NCBI RefSeq assembly: GCF_027213645.1
Contig: NZ_JAPWGL010000005.1
Span: 1-64,000 of the forward strand
DNA: 64,000 nt
Source: Pedobacter rhodius
GTDB lineage: Bacteria; Bacteroidota; Bacteroidia; Sphingobacteriales; Sphingobacteriaceae
Direction: 5' to 3'
The notes below the pieces were generated by a model that was given only the letters and a program-made list of their open reading frames with translations, ran no database searches and was not told where the DNA came from. The translations under genes were made by a program, and so were the position numbers. Of this stretch, positions 1 to 8,410 are shown in pieces; the stretch's first letter is position 1, and every line of letters begins with the position of its first letter.

Positions 1-96
1 AAGGAAAGAGGTAGTATCTATCGGTCAATATACTTCATGAGTTATTTAGCCATCGGTCTACTCTCAATCCTTTTCACTTTATATTCACTAAATTAA
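1..96 (+). CDS. 3' end of a membrane-protein gene (partial)
   Basis: Frame 1 is open from the first base of the window to a TAA at 94-96, giving 31 residues. They are mostly hydrophobic (core YFMSYLAIGLLSILFTLYSL) and read as a final transmembrane helix with a very short tail. A run of 31 sense codons alone is weak evidence, but the membrane-like composition and the repeat-type intergenic DNA that starts straight after the stop support a real gene end. The family cannot be named from this fragment. Confidence 0.5.
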   Translation, partial: KERGSIYRSIYFMSYLAIGLLSILFTLYSLN

Positions 97-401
97 TAAT
101 TGTAAACATAGGAGCTATCGGATTCGACCGCAGTGGAGAAATCTTTGTACATAAAAACCAAATTCAAAGATTTCTCCATTCCGCTACGCTACATCCGATA
201 GCTATCGGATCGAGATGGCGATCTGACTAAACATTACATACCTCAATGGTGGCCTAGCCTGAACTGAGCGAAGTCGAAGTGAAGGATTTTAAAAACTGCT
301 TTCTGAGGTATTTCAAAAAGCTCAACATCACAAATTCAATGGTAAGTCGATTGATGATACAGTCTCTTTTTAATTTATACTTTTCAAGGCCGCGCAATAA
401 T
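97..401. other. Intergenic stretch with dispersed repeats
   Basis: About 300 bases without a convincing gene. They hold a dispersed palindromic repeat (125-226) and a short copy of the word GAGCGAAGTCGAAG (about 267-280), which recurs as GAGCGTAGTCGAAG at 32552-32565. Short open frames here are translations of these repeats. Confidence 0.7.
125..226. repeat. Dispersed palindromic repeat, family R1
   Basis: Inverted arms GGAGAAATCTTTG (135-147) and CAAAGATTTCTCC (165-177) form a 13-bp stem. They are followed by the perfect palindrome CCGATAGCTATCGG (195-208). The same arrangement recurs at 48816-48919, and parts of it at 11859-11950, 32829-32891 and 55660-55762, always between genes. Confidence 0.8.
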
Positions 402-1364
402 TTATTTAATAGACTTAATTGTCCTCTTAATGTCAATCAAATCGTTCATCTCAAAAACCGGTGACTGAAAATAGAATTTTTGATAGATAATCTTATCGTC
501 TTTGCTGTCGTAAACGCTGATGATTTTATCGTTAGAACGTTGCGTGTAAATCAGGTATTTAATATTTACATCATCAGTTAAAATTAAACTGTCTAATTCT
601 TTAAAAGGTAAAAATTTTAACTTGTAATTATATGGTTCCTGAATGCTGTTGTTTCTGGGGAATTTTGCAGATTGCGACGAAAATATTTCTCTGACATACT
701 CCGGTACATAAAGTGTTTCTTTTGCCAATGCCGGAAGCCTGACTTTATTATAAAACTGATAGTCTATTTCCCGGTTTTGTGCCAGCAGCAATCCATCGTT
801 TATTTGTTTAAGATATCCTGCTAAAAATCCGGGCGACCAGTTAACAAACCTCGAATTGTTATAAAGCATATTTAACATATCCCTTTTAAGGCTTTTCCTG
901 GAACCAGGTTTATCAATAGTTTTTTTAACCGTTAATTCAGTATACACATCCGGGAAAAGGGTTATTGTAGCGAAAACGCTTTCCTCTTTTTGTTTTGGTT
1001 TATCTGATGGGGTAACCAGCTTTAACGTATAAACTACATTCGCATTCGTAATCGTATCCGCTTTTTCGGGATAGGCATCAAAATAAAAAAAAGAATAATT
1101 AGACAATGTATCATAGCGGGCAAGTTCCTCCGGCTTAATAATTTTATATGGTGTTATGGTCCAGGTTTTTTTTATCGCTTCTTTAAACTTTTCCTGTTCA
1201 GCATAATCTTTGTACTGAAGCGTAAATAACGTAGTTGTAGTTTTTAAAACCCTTAGCTTTTCGCTGTTAGATGCCTCATTTCCAAAATAAGATACCTGTG
1301 CATGTGCTAGTAGGCCCGGTAGCGCGAGCATCATCAGCACCAACATTTTTTTCATTGGCAGCAT
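402..1364 (-). CDS. Secreted protein of unknown function
   Basis: A protein of 320 residues that I do not recognise. It starts with an export signal (MKKMLVLMMLALPGLLAHAQ), so it should be periplasmic or exported; a start three codons later, at the MKK (1355), is equally possible. The rest looks soluble and mixed alpha/beta, with many Tyr, Phe and Lys residues and no membrane helix or catalytic motif I can name. It is transcribed away from the marR-fad unit and shares a 122-bp intergenic region with it. Nothing in the sequence ties it to fatty-acid oxidation. Confidence 0.75.
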   Translation of the reverse strand: MLPMKKMLVLMMLALPGLLAHAQVSYFGNEASNSEKLRVLKTTTTLFTLQYKDYAEQEKFKEAIKKTWTITPYKIIKPEELARYDTLSNYSFFYFDAYPEKADTITNANVVYTLKLVTPSDKPKQKEESVFATITLFPDVYTELTVKKTIDKPGSRKSLKRDMLNMLYNNSRFVNWSPGFLAGYLKQINDGLLLAQNREIDYQFYNKVRLPALAKETLYVPEYVREIFSSQSAKFPRNNSIQEPYNYKLKFLPFKELDSLILTDDVNIKYLIYTQRSNDKIISVYDSKDDKIIYQKFYFQSPVFEMNDLIDIKRTIKSIK

Positions 1365-1429
1365 ATTAATGTTTTCATTTGTGTTGATCTATTATAAGAA
1401 TTTTTTAACAAATATTTTAAATTTTCTAC

Positions 1430-1460
1430 TTGCATTAACAAAATACATTCGCTAGCTTTG
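1430..1460 (+). promoter_or_regulatory. Promoter of the marR-fad unit
   Basis: TTG at 1430-1432, 20 bases, then TAGCTTTG at 1453-1460. This matches the Bacteroidota primary-sigma consensus (TTTG, about 20 nt, TAnnTTTG). The predicted start is near 1467, about 20 nt before the marR ATG. Confidence 0.65.
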
Positions 1461-1486
1461 CTATGCAAGCATAATAAATTAACCAA

Positions 1487-1921
1487 ATGAAGCAACAGCA
1501 AACATTAGATTACCACGTAAAATTTGCCTGGCAAAATATGTTTAATAAGTATAACCAGATGGCATCATCTTTTGGCATTACACAGGCAATTGGTTATATG
1601 CTTATTAATATTAATGATGAGGAAGGGACGGCCGTTTCCAATCTGGCTGCATTACTCGGCGTTAAAGCAACCAGCTTATCCCGTATGCTGAATAATATGG
1701 AACACGAGCATCTCATTTATCGCGAAACCGCTGCCGGGGATAAACGTTCTGTAAAGGTTTTTCTAACCGATTTTGGAAAAGAAAAAAAACAGCTGGCTAA
1801 AGGTGTTGTTCGAAAATTCAACGAATACCTCGATGAGCATTTCACGAAAAAGGAAAAGGAAACGTTTATTAATCTATTGATAAAACTAAATGATATTACA
1901 GTAGCATATACTGTTGATTAA
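1487..1921 (+). CDS. MarR-family transcriptional regulator
   Basis: A 144-residue winged-helix regulator, the usual MarR length. The helix-turn-helix lies at about residues 48-80 (VSNLAALLGVKATSLSRML) and the wing at about 86-100 (DKRSVKVFLTDFGKE), flanked by dimerisation helices. It ends 12 bp before fadN and shares the promoter at 1430-1460, so it is almost certainly co-transcribed with the beta-oxidation genes. By analogy with other MarR or TetR repressors of fatty-acid degradation it may repress this operon and respond to acyl-CoA. That role is inferred from position only; the ligand is not visible in the sequence. Confidence 0.88.
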   Translation: MKQQQTLDYHVKFAWQNMFNKYNQMASSFGITQAIGYMLININDEEGTAVSNLAALLGVKATSLSRMLNNMEHEHLIYRETAAGDKRSVKVFLTDFGKEKKQLAKGVVRKFNEYLDEHFTKKEKETFINLLIKLNDITVAYTVD

Positions 1922-1933
1922 ATATATTCTCTG

Positions 1934-4339
1934 ATGAAACGAAGCATTAATAAAGTTGCTGTTTTAGGCTCGGGCATTATGGGTTCGCGTATTGCATGCC
2001 ACTTCGCCAATATTGGTGTAGAGGTTTTGCTTTTAGATATCGCCCCAAAAGAACTGAGCCCGGAAGAGCAGGCGAAAGGATTAACTTTAGATAAACCGGC
2101 AGTAAAGAACCGGATTGTAAATACAGCTTTACAAACGGCCGTTAAAACAAATCCATCGCCAGTTTATTCAAAAAAAGTATTGAATAAAATTAAAACCGGA
2201 AACTTTGACGATGATATGGCGAAAATTGCCGGTTTTGACTGGGTGATAGAAGTAGTTGTCGAAAATCTGGATATCAAGAAGAAAGTTTTTGAGCAGGTAG
2301 AGCAGTTCCGCAAACCAGGCACTTTAATTACTTCGAATACTTCGGGTATTCCGATTCATTTAATGGCTGAGGGTAGAAGCGAAGATTTCAAAGCGCATTT
2401 CTGCGGAACGCACTTTTTTAATCCGCCGCGTTATTTAAAGTTATTGGAAATCATTCCAACGCCATATACCAAACCGGAAATTGTTGATTTCCTGATGCAT
2501 TATGGTGATAAGTTTCTGGGTAAAACCACTGTTTTATGTAAAGATACGCCAGCGTTTATTGCCAATCGTGTTGGGGTTTATTCCATCATGGCTTTGCTGC
2601 ATCTGGTCGAAAAACTGGATTTGACAGTTGAAGAGGTCGATAAATTTACTGGTCCGGCGCTGGGCAGACCGAAATCCGCTACTTTCCGAACTTCTGACGT
2701 GGTGGGTTTGGATACCATGATCAAAGTAGCAAAAGGACTTTATGATAATTGCCCCGATGATAAAGCACATGAGTTGTTCAAACTTCCGGAGTATGTAAAA
2801 AAAATGGAAGAAAATAAATGGCTTGGTGATAAAACCAAACAGGGCTTCTATAAAAAAACTAAAACAGCGGATGGGAAAACAGAAATCCTGGCGCTGGATT
2901 TAAAAACCTTAGCATATAAACCGCAGCAAAAAGTAAAGTCGACTACTCTGGAGATGACCAAACCGGTTGAAAATCTTCGTGAACGCATGAAGATTTTTGC
3001 CAAAGGAAAAGATAAGGCAGGTGAATTATTTCGTCATTCCTCTTTCGGGTTGTTTGAATATGTATCGGATAGAATTCCGGAAATTTCTGATGAATTGTAC
3101 CGCATCGATGATGCCATGCGTGCAGGTTTCGGCTGGGAATTGGGCCCGTTTGAACTTTGGGATGCCGTAGGGGTGAAAGAAGCAATCGAGGGAATGGAAC
3201 AATATGGAAACAAAGCTGCGGCCTGGGTTCATGAAATGCTTGATGCCGGAAATACTGCCTTCTACAAAGTGGAAGGCGGTGTTAAAAAGTACTACGATAT
3301 TCCGACAAAATCTTATAAAGCTTTACCTGGAACGGATGATTTCATCATTTTAGATAATATCCGGGAAAATAAAACCCTTTGGAAAAATTCAGGTGTTTCG
3401 ATTATCGATTTGGGTGATGGCATTTTAAATGTCGAGTTCCATACCAAAATGAATACCATTGGCGGCGATGTAATTTCAGGCATCAACAAAGCGATTGACA
3501 TGGCTGAAAAGGATTATCGCGGTTTGGTGATTGGTAATGATGGTGCGAATTTTTCCGCCGGCGCAAACGTGGGTATGATTTTTATGATGGCGGTAGAGCA
3601 GGAATGGGATGAATTAAATATGGCCATCCGTATGTTCCAGAATACTTCGATGCGCATTCGTTACTCTTCAATTCCGGTTGTGGTGGCGCCACATAATTTA
3701 ACCTTAGGTGGTGGCTGCGAGTTCAGCTTACATGCCGATCATGTACAGCTTTCTGCTGAAACGTATATGGGTTTGGTTGAATTTGGCGTCGGTGTAATTC
3801 CTGGTGGTGGCGGAACAAAAGAATTTGCTTTACGTGCCTCTGATGAATACAAAGACGATCAAATTGTTCAAAATGCATTGAAAGACCGTTTCCTGACCAT
3901 CGGTATGGCCAAAGTTTCTACTTCGGGTTATGAAGCTTACGAGTTGGGTTATTTGCAAAAAGATAAATTTTCAATTTCAATGAACCGCAACCGTTTACTG
4001 GCCGATGCAAAAGCTAAAGCCATTGAGCTGGCAGAAGCTGGTTATACCAAACCGGTTCAAAGAACTGATATCAAGGTATTAGGAAAGCAGGGTTTAGGAA
4101 TTGTTTATGCCGGTGCAAATAGCATGTATGCAGGTCATTTTATTTCCGAACATGATAAAAAAATCTCTGAAAAATTAGGGTATGTGATGTGTGGCGGCGA
4201 TTTATCTGCTCCGACAGAAGTAAGTGAACAATATTTGCTGGATTTGGAAAGAGAAGCATTTTTATCGCTTGCAGGAGAACGGAAGAGCTTGGAGCGTATT
4301 CAATCGATCATCACGAAAGGGAAACCGTTGAGGAATTAA
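1934..4339 (+). CDS. fadN: 3-hydroxyacyl-CoA dehydrogenase / enoyl-CoA hydratase (FadN type)
   Basis: An 801-residue bifunctional beta-oxidation enzyme. It hydrates enoyl-CoA and oxidises 3-hydroxyacyl-CoA with NAD. The dehydrogenase comes first: the Rossmann loop GSGIMG is at residues 12-17, the motif GTHFFNPPRYLKLLEIIP follows at about 155-175, and the C-terminal dehydrogenase domains run to about residue 470. The crotonase half fills the C-terminus, with oxyanion-hole motifs ANFSAGANVGM and LGGGCEFSLHAD and the loop GLVEFGVGVIPGGGG. This order is that of Bacillus FadN and the reverse of E. coli FadB. The downstream order fadA-fadE matches the Bacillus fadNAE operon. Confidence 0.93.
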   Translation: MKRSINKVAVLGSGIMGSRIACHFANIGVEVLLLDIAPKELSPEEQAKGLTLDKPAVKNRIVNTALQTAVKTNPSPVYSKKVLNKIKTGNFDDDMAKIAGFDWVIEVVVENLDIKKKVFEQVEQFRKPGTLITSNTSGIPIHLMAEGRSEDFKAHFCGTHFFNPPRYLKLLEIIPTPYTKPEIVDFLMHYGDKFLGKTTVLCKDTPAFIANRVGVYSIMALLHLVEKLDLTVEEVDKFTGPALGRPKSATFRTSDVVGLDTMIKVAKGLYDNCPDDKAHELFKLPEYVKKMEENKWLGDKTKQGFYKKTKTADGKTEILALDLKTLAYKPQQKVKSTTLEMTKPVENLRERMKIFAKGKDKAGELFRHSSFGLFEYVSDRIPEISDELYRIDDAMRAGFGWELGPFELWDAVGVKEAIEGMEQYGNKAAAWVHEMLDAGNTAFYKVEGGVKKYYDIPTKSYKALPGTDDFIILDNIRENKTLWKNSGVSIIDLGDGILNVEFHTKMNTIGGDVISGINKAIDMAEKDYRGLVIGNDGANFSAGANVGMIFMMAVEQEWDELNMAIRMFQNTSMRIRYSSIPVVVAPHNLTLGGGCEFSLHADHVQLSAETYMGLVEFGVGVIPGGGGTKEFALRASDEYKDDQIVQNALKDRFLTIGMAKVSTSGYEAYELGYLQKDKFSISMNRNRLLADAKAKAIELAEAGYTKPVQRTDIKVLGKQGLGIVYAGANSMYAGHFISEHDKKISEKLGYVMCGGDLSAPTEVSEQYLLDLEREAFLSLAGERKSLERIQSIITKGKPLRN

Positions 4340-4525
4340 AAAAAGTCAGTATCAAGATATGAGTATCAAGTATCAAGATTCATAGTAAAAAATAAATAGA
4401 TATAAAATATGGGCGATTTCAATTTCGAGTCTTGACTTGATACTCGCTAATAGGTACTAAACCTGGCGATTCGAGTTTTGAGCACAGTCTTGATACTCGA
4501 TACTCGCTACTTAATACTAAATAAA
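4340..4525. repeat. ATCAAG-type repeats between fadN and fadA
   Basis: The left part reads AGTATCAAGATATGAGTATC and the right part reads TTGATACTCGATACTCGCTA, so the two can pair as a large imperfect hairpin. One unit (GATTCGAGTTTTGAGCACAG, about 4468-4487) is the same unit that is tandemly amplified at 6257-6607. The repeat runs to within a few bases of the fadA ATG. Confidence 0.85.
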
Positions 4526-5701
4526 ATGGAAGCATATATAATAGCCGGATATCGTACAGCAGTGGGCAAGGCGCCCCGGGGCGTATTCCGTTTTACGAGG
4601 GCTGATGATTTGGCTGCAGAAGTGATTCGCGCTTTAGTGGCATCGGTTCCGAATTTAGATAAAGAACAAATAGATGATGTAATTGTGGGTAACGCTACCC
4701 CGGAGGCCGAACAAGGTTTAAATATTGCCCGTATGATTTCGCTGATGGGCCTCGATACCGATAAAGTTCCGGGTGTTACGGTAAACCGTTATTGTGCATC
4801 GGGCTTAGATACCATTGCCACGGCAGTAGCCAAAATTAAAGCTGGAATGGCTGATTGTATCATTGCAGGCGGCGTGGAGGTGATGAGCGGAATGCCTTTC
4901 GGCGGATGGAAACTGGTTCCGAATGCTGAAGTTGCTAAAAACAATCCGGACTGGTATTGGGGCATGGGTTTAACGGCCGAAGCTGTTGCCAAAGAATACA
5001 ATGTGAGTCGCGAGGACCAAGATGCCTTTTCTTTAAAATCTCATGAAAAAGCCATTCATGCCATAAAAAACGGTCATTTGAAAGATGGCGTTTTGCCAAT
5101 TACGGTAAACGAAAACTACCTGGATGAAAACCTGAAAAAGAAAACCCGGTCTTATGTAGTTGATACAGACGAAGGCCCACGCGCAGATACAACTTTAGAG
5201 AAATTGGCAAAATTGAAACCCGTTTTCGACGCCGTTGGAAGTGTAACCGCAGGAAATTCATCGCAGACTTCTGATGGTGCGGCATTTGTTTTAGTCGTTT
5301 CTGAAAAGAAAATGAAAGAATTGAATGCAGCGCCAATTGCCAGATTAGTGAGTTATGGTGTTGCCGGTGTTCCGCCTAGAATTATGGGTATCGGCCCGAT
5401 TGAGGCGATTCCGAAAGCATTAAAACAAGCCGGCTTAAAACAGGATGATATTGATTTAATTGAATTGAATGAAGCTTTTGCATCACAATCTTTAGCAATC
5501 ATCAGAACCCTTGATTTAAATCCGGATATCATAAACGTAAACGGCGGTGCAATTGCGTTAGGTCATCCGCTGGGTTGTACAGGTGCAAAACTTTCCGTTC
5601 AAATGATGAATGAGTTGAAAAGACAAAATAAAAAATATGGCATGGTAACGATGTGTGTAGGCACAGGTCAGGGCGCAGCCGGGATTTTTGAATTTTTGTA
5701 A
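4526..5701 (+). CDS. fadA: Acetyl-CoA acyltransferase (thiolase)
   Basis: A 391-residue thiolase that cleaves 3-ketoacyl-CoA, the last step of the beta-oxidation cycle. The acyl-accepting Cys is residue 90 in VNRYCASGLDTIA. The motifs NEAFASQ, GGAIALGHPLGCTGAK (active-site His) and the C-terminal CVGTGQGAAG (second Cys) are all present. The frame stays open 16 codons further upstream, but that stretch is translated repeat DNA; starting at MEAYIIAGYRTAVG gives the normal thiolase N-terminus. The gene is separated from fadN by 186 bp of repeats rather than the usual few bases, and its translation-initiation region is itself repeat sequence. Confidence 0.93.
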   Translation: MEAYIIAGYRTAVGKAPRGVFRFTRADDLAAEVIRALVASVPNLDKEQIDDVIVGNATPEAEQGLNIARMISLMGLDTDKVPGVTVNRYCASGLDTIATAVAKIKAGMADCIIAGGVEVMSGMPFGGWKLVPNAEVAKNNPDWYWGMGLTAEAVAKEYNVSREDQDAFSLKSHEKAIHAIKNGHLKDGVLPITVNENYLDENLKKKTRSYVVDTDEGPRADTTLEKLAKLKPVFDAVGSVTAGNSSQTSDGAAFVLVVSEKKMKELNAAPIARLVSYGVAGVPPRIMGIGPIEAIPKALKQAGLKQDDIDLIELNEAFASQSLAIIRTLDLNPDIINVNGGAIALGHPLGCTGAKLSVQMMNELKRQNKKYGMVTMCVGTGQGAAGIFEFL

Positions 5702-5745
5702 TTAGTATCAAGATATGAGTATCGGGTATCAAGATTGAATAGCGA
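5702..5745. repeat. ATCAAG-type repeat after fadA
   Basis: Begins directly after the fadA stop: AGTATCAAGATATGAGTATC followed by GGGTATCAAGATT. It is in the same orientation as the left arm at 4345-4377 and as the array that follows the S23 gene. Together they bracket the S23 gene with one repeat family. Confidence 0.8.
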
Positions 5746-5811
5746 TAGGAAGTAATCATCCCTATAAAAATTCATCCCAAATATTTACTCTAATCTTAAT
5801 ATTATTAAAAC

Positions 5812-6165
5812 ATGCACAATTTTAAAGATTTGAAAGTCTGACAAAAATCAATTGACTTGGCAGTTGAAGTTTATAAAGCAACTTCACGTTTACCAAATGA
5901 TGAAAAGTATGGCTTGGTTTCGCAAATGAAAAGATGTTCAGTATCGATATCTTCTAACATAGCCGAAGGCTCAGGAAGAGGAAGTAGTGCTCAATTCAAA
6001 TACTTTTTGAATATAAGCCAGGGTTCGGCTTTTGAGTTAGAGGCACAATTGATTATTTCGAACCGACTGGAATTGCTGGATAATGAGTTATCAGCTAACT
6101 TAATTGAGAAAACAATGGAAATACAAAAAATGGTTTATGCTTTGGACAGGAGTATTAAGATTTAA
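5812..6165 (+). pseudogene. Four-helix-bundle (S23 / 23S IVS-type) protein gene with in-frame stop
   Basis: From ATG 5812 the frame reads MHNFKDLKV, then TGA (5839-5841), then QKSIDLAVEVYKATSRL and on to a normal end at 6165. Proteins of this family typically begin with a segment like 'FKDLKVWQKSIDLA', so the TGA sits exactly where TGG (Trp) is expected. The remainder is intact: a helical protein with the family motif RCSVSISSNIAEGSGRGS. A TTG at 5857 could restart translation and give 102 residues, without the first part of helix 1. Relatives are encoded within 23S rRNA intervening sequences, and the related Avd proteins act in retroelements and bind RNA. No reverse transcriptase is nearby. 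The 3' end merges into ATCAAG repeats. Confidence 0.8.
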
Positions 6166-6607
6166 GTATCAAGATTTAAGTATCAAGTATCAAGATATAA
6201 GTATCAAGATTGGAGAACTCTTTCTTGATACTCGATACTGAATACTAAACCCTGGTGATTCAAGTTTTGAGCCCAGTCTTGATACTTAATACCCGCTACT
6301 GAATACTAAATGTTGATTCAAGTTTTGAGCTCAGTCTTGATACTCGATACTTGCTACTAAATACTAAACCTGGCGATTCAAGTTTTGAGCCCAGTCTTGA
6401 TACTTGATACTCGCTACTGAATACTAAATGTTGATTCAAGTTTTGAGCTCAGTCTTGATACTCGATACTTGCTACTAAATACTAAACCTGGCGATTCAAG
6501 TTTTGAGCCCAGTCTTGATACTTGATACTCGCTACTGAATACTAAATGTTGATTCAAGTTTTGAGCCCAGTCTTGATACTTGATACTCGCTACTAGATAC
6601 TATAAAA
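6166..6607. repeat. Tandem repeat array upstream of fadE
   Basis: First come ATCAAG words in one orientation (6166-6215), then the complementary words in tandem. The core GATTCAAGTTTTGAGC starts at 6257, 6315, 6375, 6433, 6493 and 6551, with alternating spacing of 58 and 60 bases. Two successive units form a 118-base higher-order repeat; 6311-6428 and 6429-6546 are identical over all 118 bases, which implies a recent duplication. The array ends 6 bases before the fadE ATG. Confidence 0.92.
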
Positions 6608-8401
6608 ATGGAAACAACTGAAAAAAAAACAATTAAAGGCGGCGAATTCTTAATTAAAGAAACGGCGTATCAGGATGTATTTATCCCTGAAGAATTTGAT
6701 GAAGAGCAACAAATGATTGCACAAACCTGTCGCGATTTTCTGGAGGCTGAAGTTTATCCAAACTTAGATAAAATTGATAAACAGGAAGACCCTGAATTAA
6801 TGCCGACGCTTTTAACCAAAGCCGGCGAACTGGGTATCCTTGGGGTTTCGGTTCCGGAAGAATACGGTGGGTTCGGTAAGAACTTCAACACCTCGATGCT
6901 GGTTGCTGATGTAGTTGGCGCCGGTCATTCATTTGCGGTGGCACTTTCGGCACACACCGGAATCGGTACTTTGCCAATCCTCTATTATGGTAACGAAGCA
7001 CAAAAAGCAAAATACATTCCGAAGTTGGGTTCAGGTGAATGGAAAGCGGCTTACTGCTTAACAGAACCAAACTCCGGTTCGGATGCAAATTCCGGAAAAA
7101 CGAAGGCAAAGTTGAGCGATGATGGTAAACACTATATCATCAACGGGCAAAAAATGTGGATTACCAATGGTGGTTTTGCCGATATTTTTATCGTTTTCGC
7201 TAAAATAGACGATGATAAAAACTTAACTGCTTTTATTGTAGAGAAAGATTTCGGTGGCATCACCATGAACCCGGAAGAACATAAAATGGGTATTAAAGGT
7301 TCTTCAACCCGTCAGGTTTTCTTTAACGATTGCCCGGTACCGGTTGAGAATATGTTGAGCGACCGTGAAAATGGTTTCAAGATTGCGGTGAACATTTTAA
7401 ATATCGGCCGTATTAAACTATCTGCTGCGGCAATTGGTGCCTCAAAAGCAACATTGAGTACAGCAATTAACTATTCGAATGAACGCAGCCAGTTTGGTCG
7501 CCCGATTTCGAAATATGGCGCCATCCGTTTCAAAATCGCAGAAATTGCCTCTAAATTGTATGCGGTTGATGCTGCGAATTACAGAGCCGGACAAAATATC
7601 GATGATACTTACGATGCTTTGGTTGCCGGTGGAATGGAATCCGGAAAAGCGAGGTTAAAATCTGTTGAACAATTCGCTGTTGAATGCGCCATCTTAAAAG
7701 TGTGGGGTTCTGAAGCGTTGGACTATACGGTAGATGAAGGTGTTCAGATTTACGGTGGAATGGGTTTTAGTGCTGATGCGCCAATGGATAGGGCTTATCG
7801 TGATGCCCGTATTAACAAGATTTTCGAAGGAACGAACGAAATTAATCGTTTGTTAACGGTAGATATGATGTTGAAGCGTGCCATGAAAGGTGAACTGGAT
7901 TTAATGACACCGGCCACAGCTGTTGCCGCTGAATTAATGAGCATCCCTGATTTTGGCGAAGAAGATACAACCTTATTTGCGGCAGAGAAAAAAGTTTTAG
8001 CCAACCTGAAAAAAGCCACCTTAATGGTTGCAGGTGCTGCGGTTCAAAAACTAATGATGACCTTAAGCAAGGAACAGGAAATTTTAATGAACATCGCGGA
8101 TATGGCAGGTTACGTGTATGTGTTAGAATCGGCCTTGTTAAGAACCGAGAAATTAGTAAGTACCCGCGGGGAAGAAGCTTGTGCCGGACAATTGGATTTA
8201 TTGAAAATTTACATGGTAGAAGCGGTTGACGGGATTGCCAAAGCAGGTAAAGAAGCACTTTGGGCATTTGCCGAAGGCGATGAGCAGCGCATGATGCTGG
8301 TTGGCTTGCGCCGTTTTACTAAAGTAGAACCTTTTAATGTTAAAGATGCCCGCCAAAGAGTTGCACAGCAACTGATTGAGGCGAACAAGTATATTTTTTA
8401 A
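6608..8401 (+). CDS. fadE: Acyl-CoA dehydrogenase
   Basis: A 597-residue FAD-dependent acyl-CoA dehydrogenase, the first step of beta-oxidation. The order is N-terminal helical domain, middle domain with CLTEPNSGSDANSGKTKA and KMWITNGGFADIFIVF (flavin and substrate contacts), then the helical C-terminal domain with FEGTNEINR. The likely catalytic Glu is residue 407. An extra region of about 170 residues follows, as in the Bacillus FadE (YusJ) type of about 594 residues, rather than the 380-residue short-chain enzymes. It belongs to the marR-fadN-fadA unit by order and strand. It sits behind a 440-bp repeat array that also supplies its ribosome-binding region. Confidence 0.93.
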   Translation: METTEKKTIKGGEFLIKETAYQDVFIPEEFDEEQQMIAQTCRDFLEAEVYPNLDKIDKQEDPELMPTLLTKAGELGILGVSVPEEYGGFGKNFNTSMLVADVVGAGHSFAVALSAHTGIGTLPILYYGNEAQKAKYIPKLGSGEWKAAYCLTEPNSGSDANSGKTKAKLSDDGKHYIINGQKMWITNGGFADIFIVFAKIDDDKNLTAFIVEKDFGGITMNPEEHKMGIKGSSTRQVFFNDCPVPVENMLSDRENGFKIAVNILNIGRIKLSAAAIGASKATLSTAINYSNERSQFGRPISKYGAIRFKIAEIASKLYAVDAANYRAGQNIDDTYDALVAGGMESGKARLKSVEQFAVECAILKVWGSEALDYTVDEGVQIYGGMGFSADAPMDRAYRDARINKIFEGTNEINRLLTVDMMLKRAMKGELDLMTPATAVAAELMSIPDFGEEDTTLFAAEKKVLANLKKATLMVAGAAVQKLMMTLSKEQEILMNIADMAGYVYVLESALLRTEKLVSTRGEEACAGQLDLLKIYMVEAVDGIAKAGKEALWAFAEGDEQRMMLVGLRRFTKVEPFNVKDARQRVAQQLIEANKYIF

Positions 8402-8410
8402 GGTTTAAAA

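Noticed and set aside
254..436. Short open frames on both strands
   Set aside because: They cover dispersed repeat DNA and the end of the 402-1364 gene.
4478..4525. Extended N-terminus of thiolase
   Set aside because: The extra 16 codons are translated repeat DNA; the family N-terminus begins at 4526.
5812..6165. Diversity-generating retroelement (Avd accessory protein)
   Set aside because: The protein fold is of the related group, but there is no reverse transcriptase, no template/variable repeat pair and no target gene.
6166..6607. CRISPR-like array
   Set aside because: Repeats of about 58-60 bases follow each other without unique spacers, and the repeat words are palindromic fragments; no cas gene is near.
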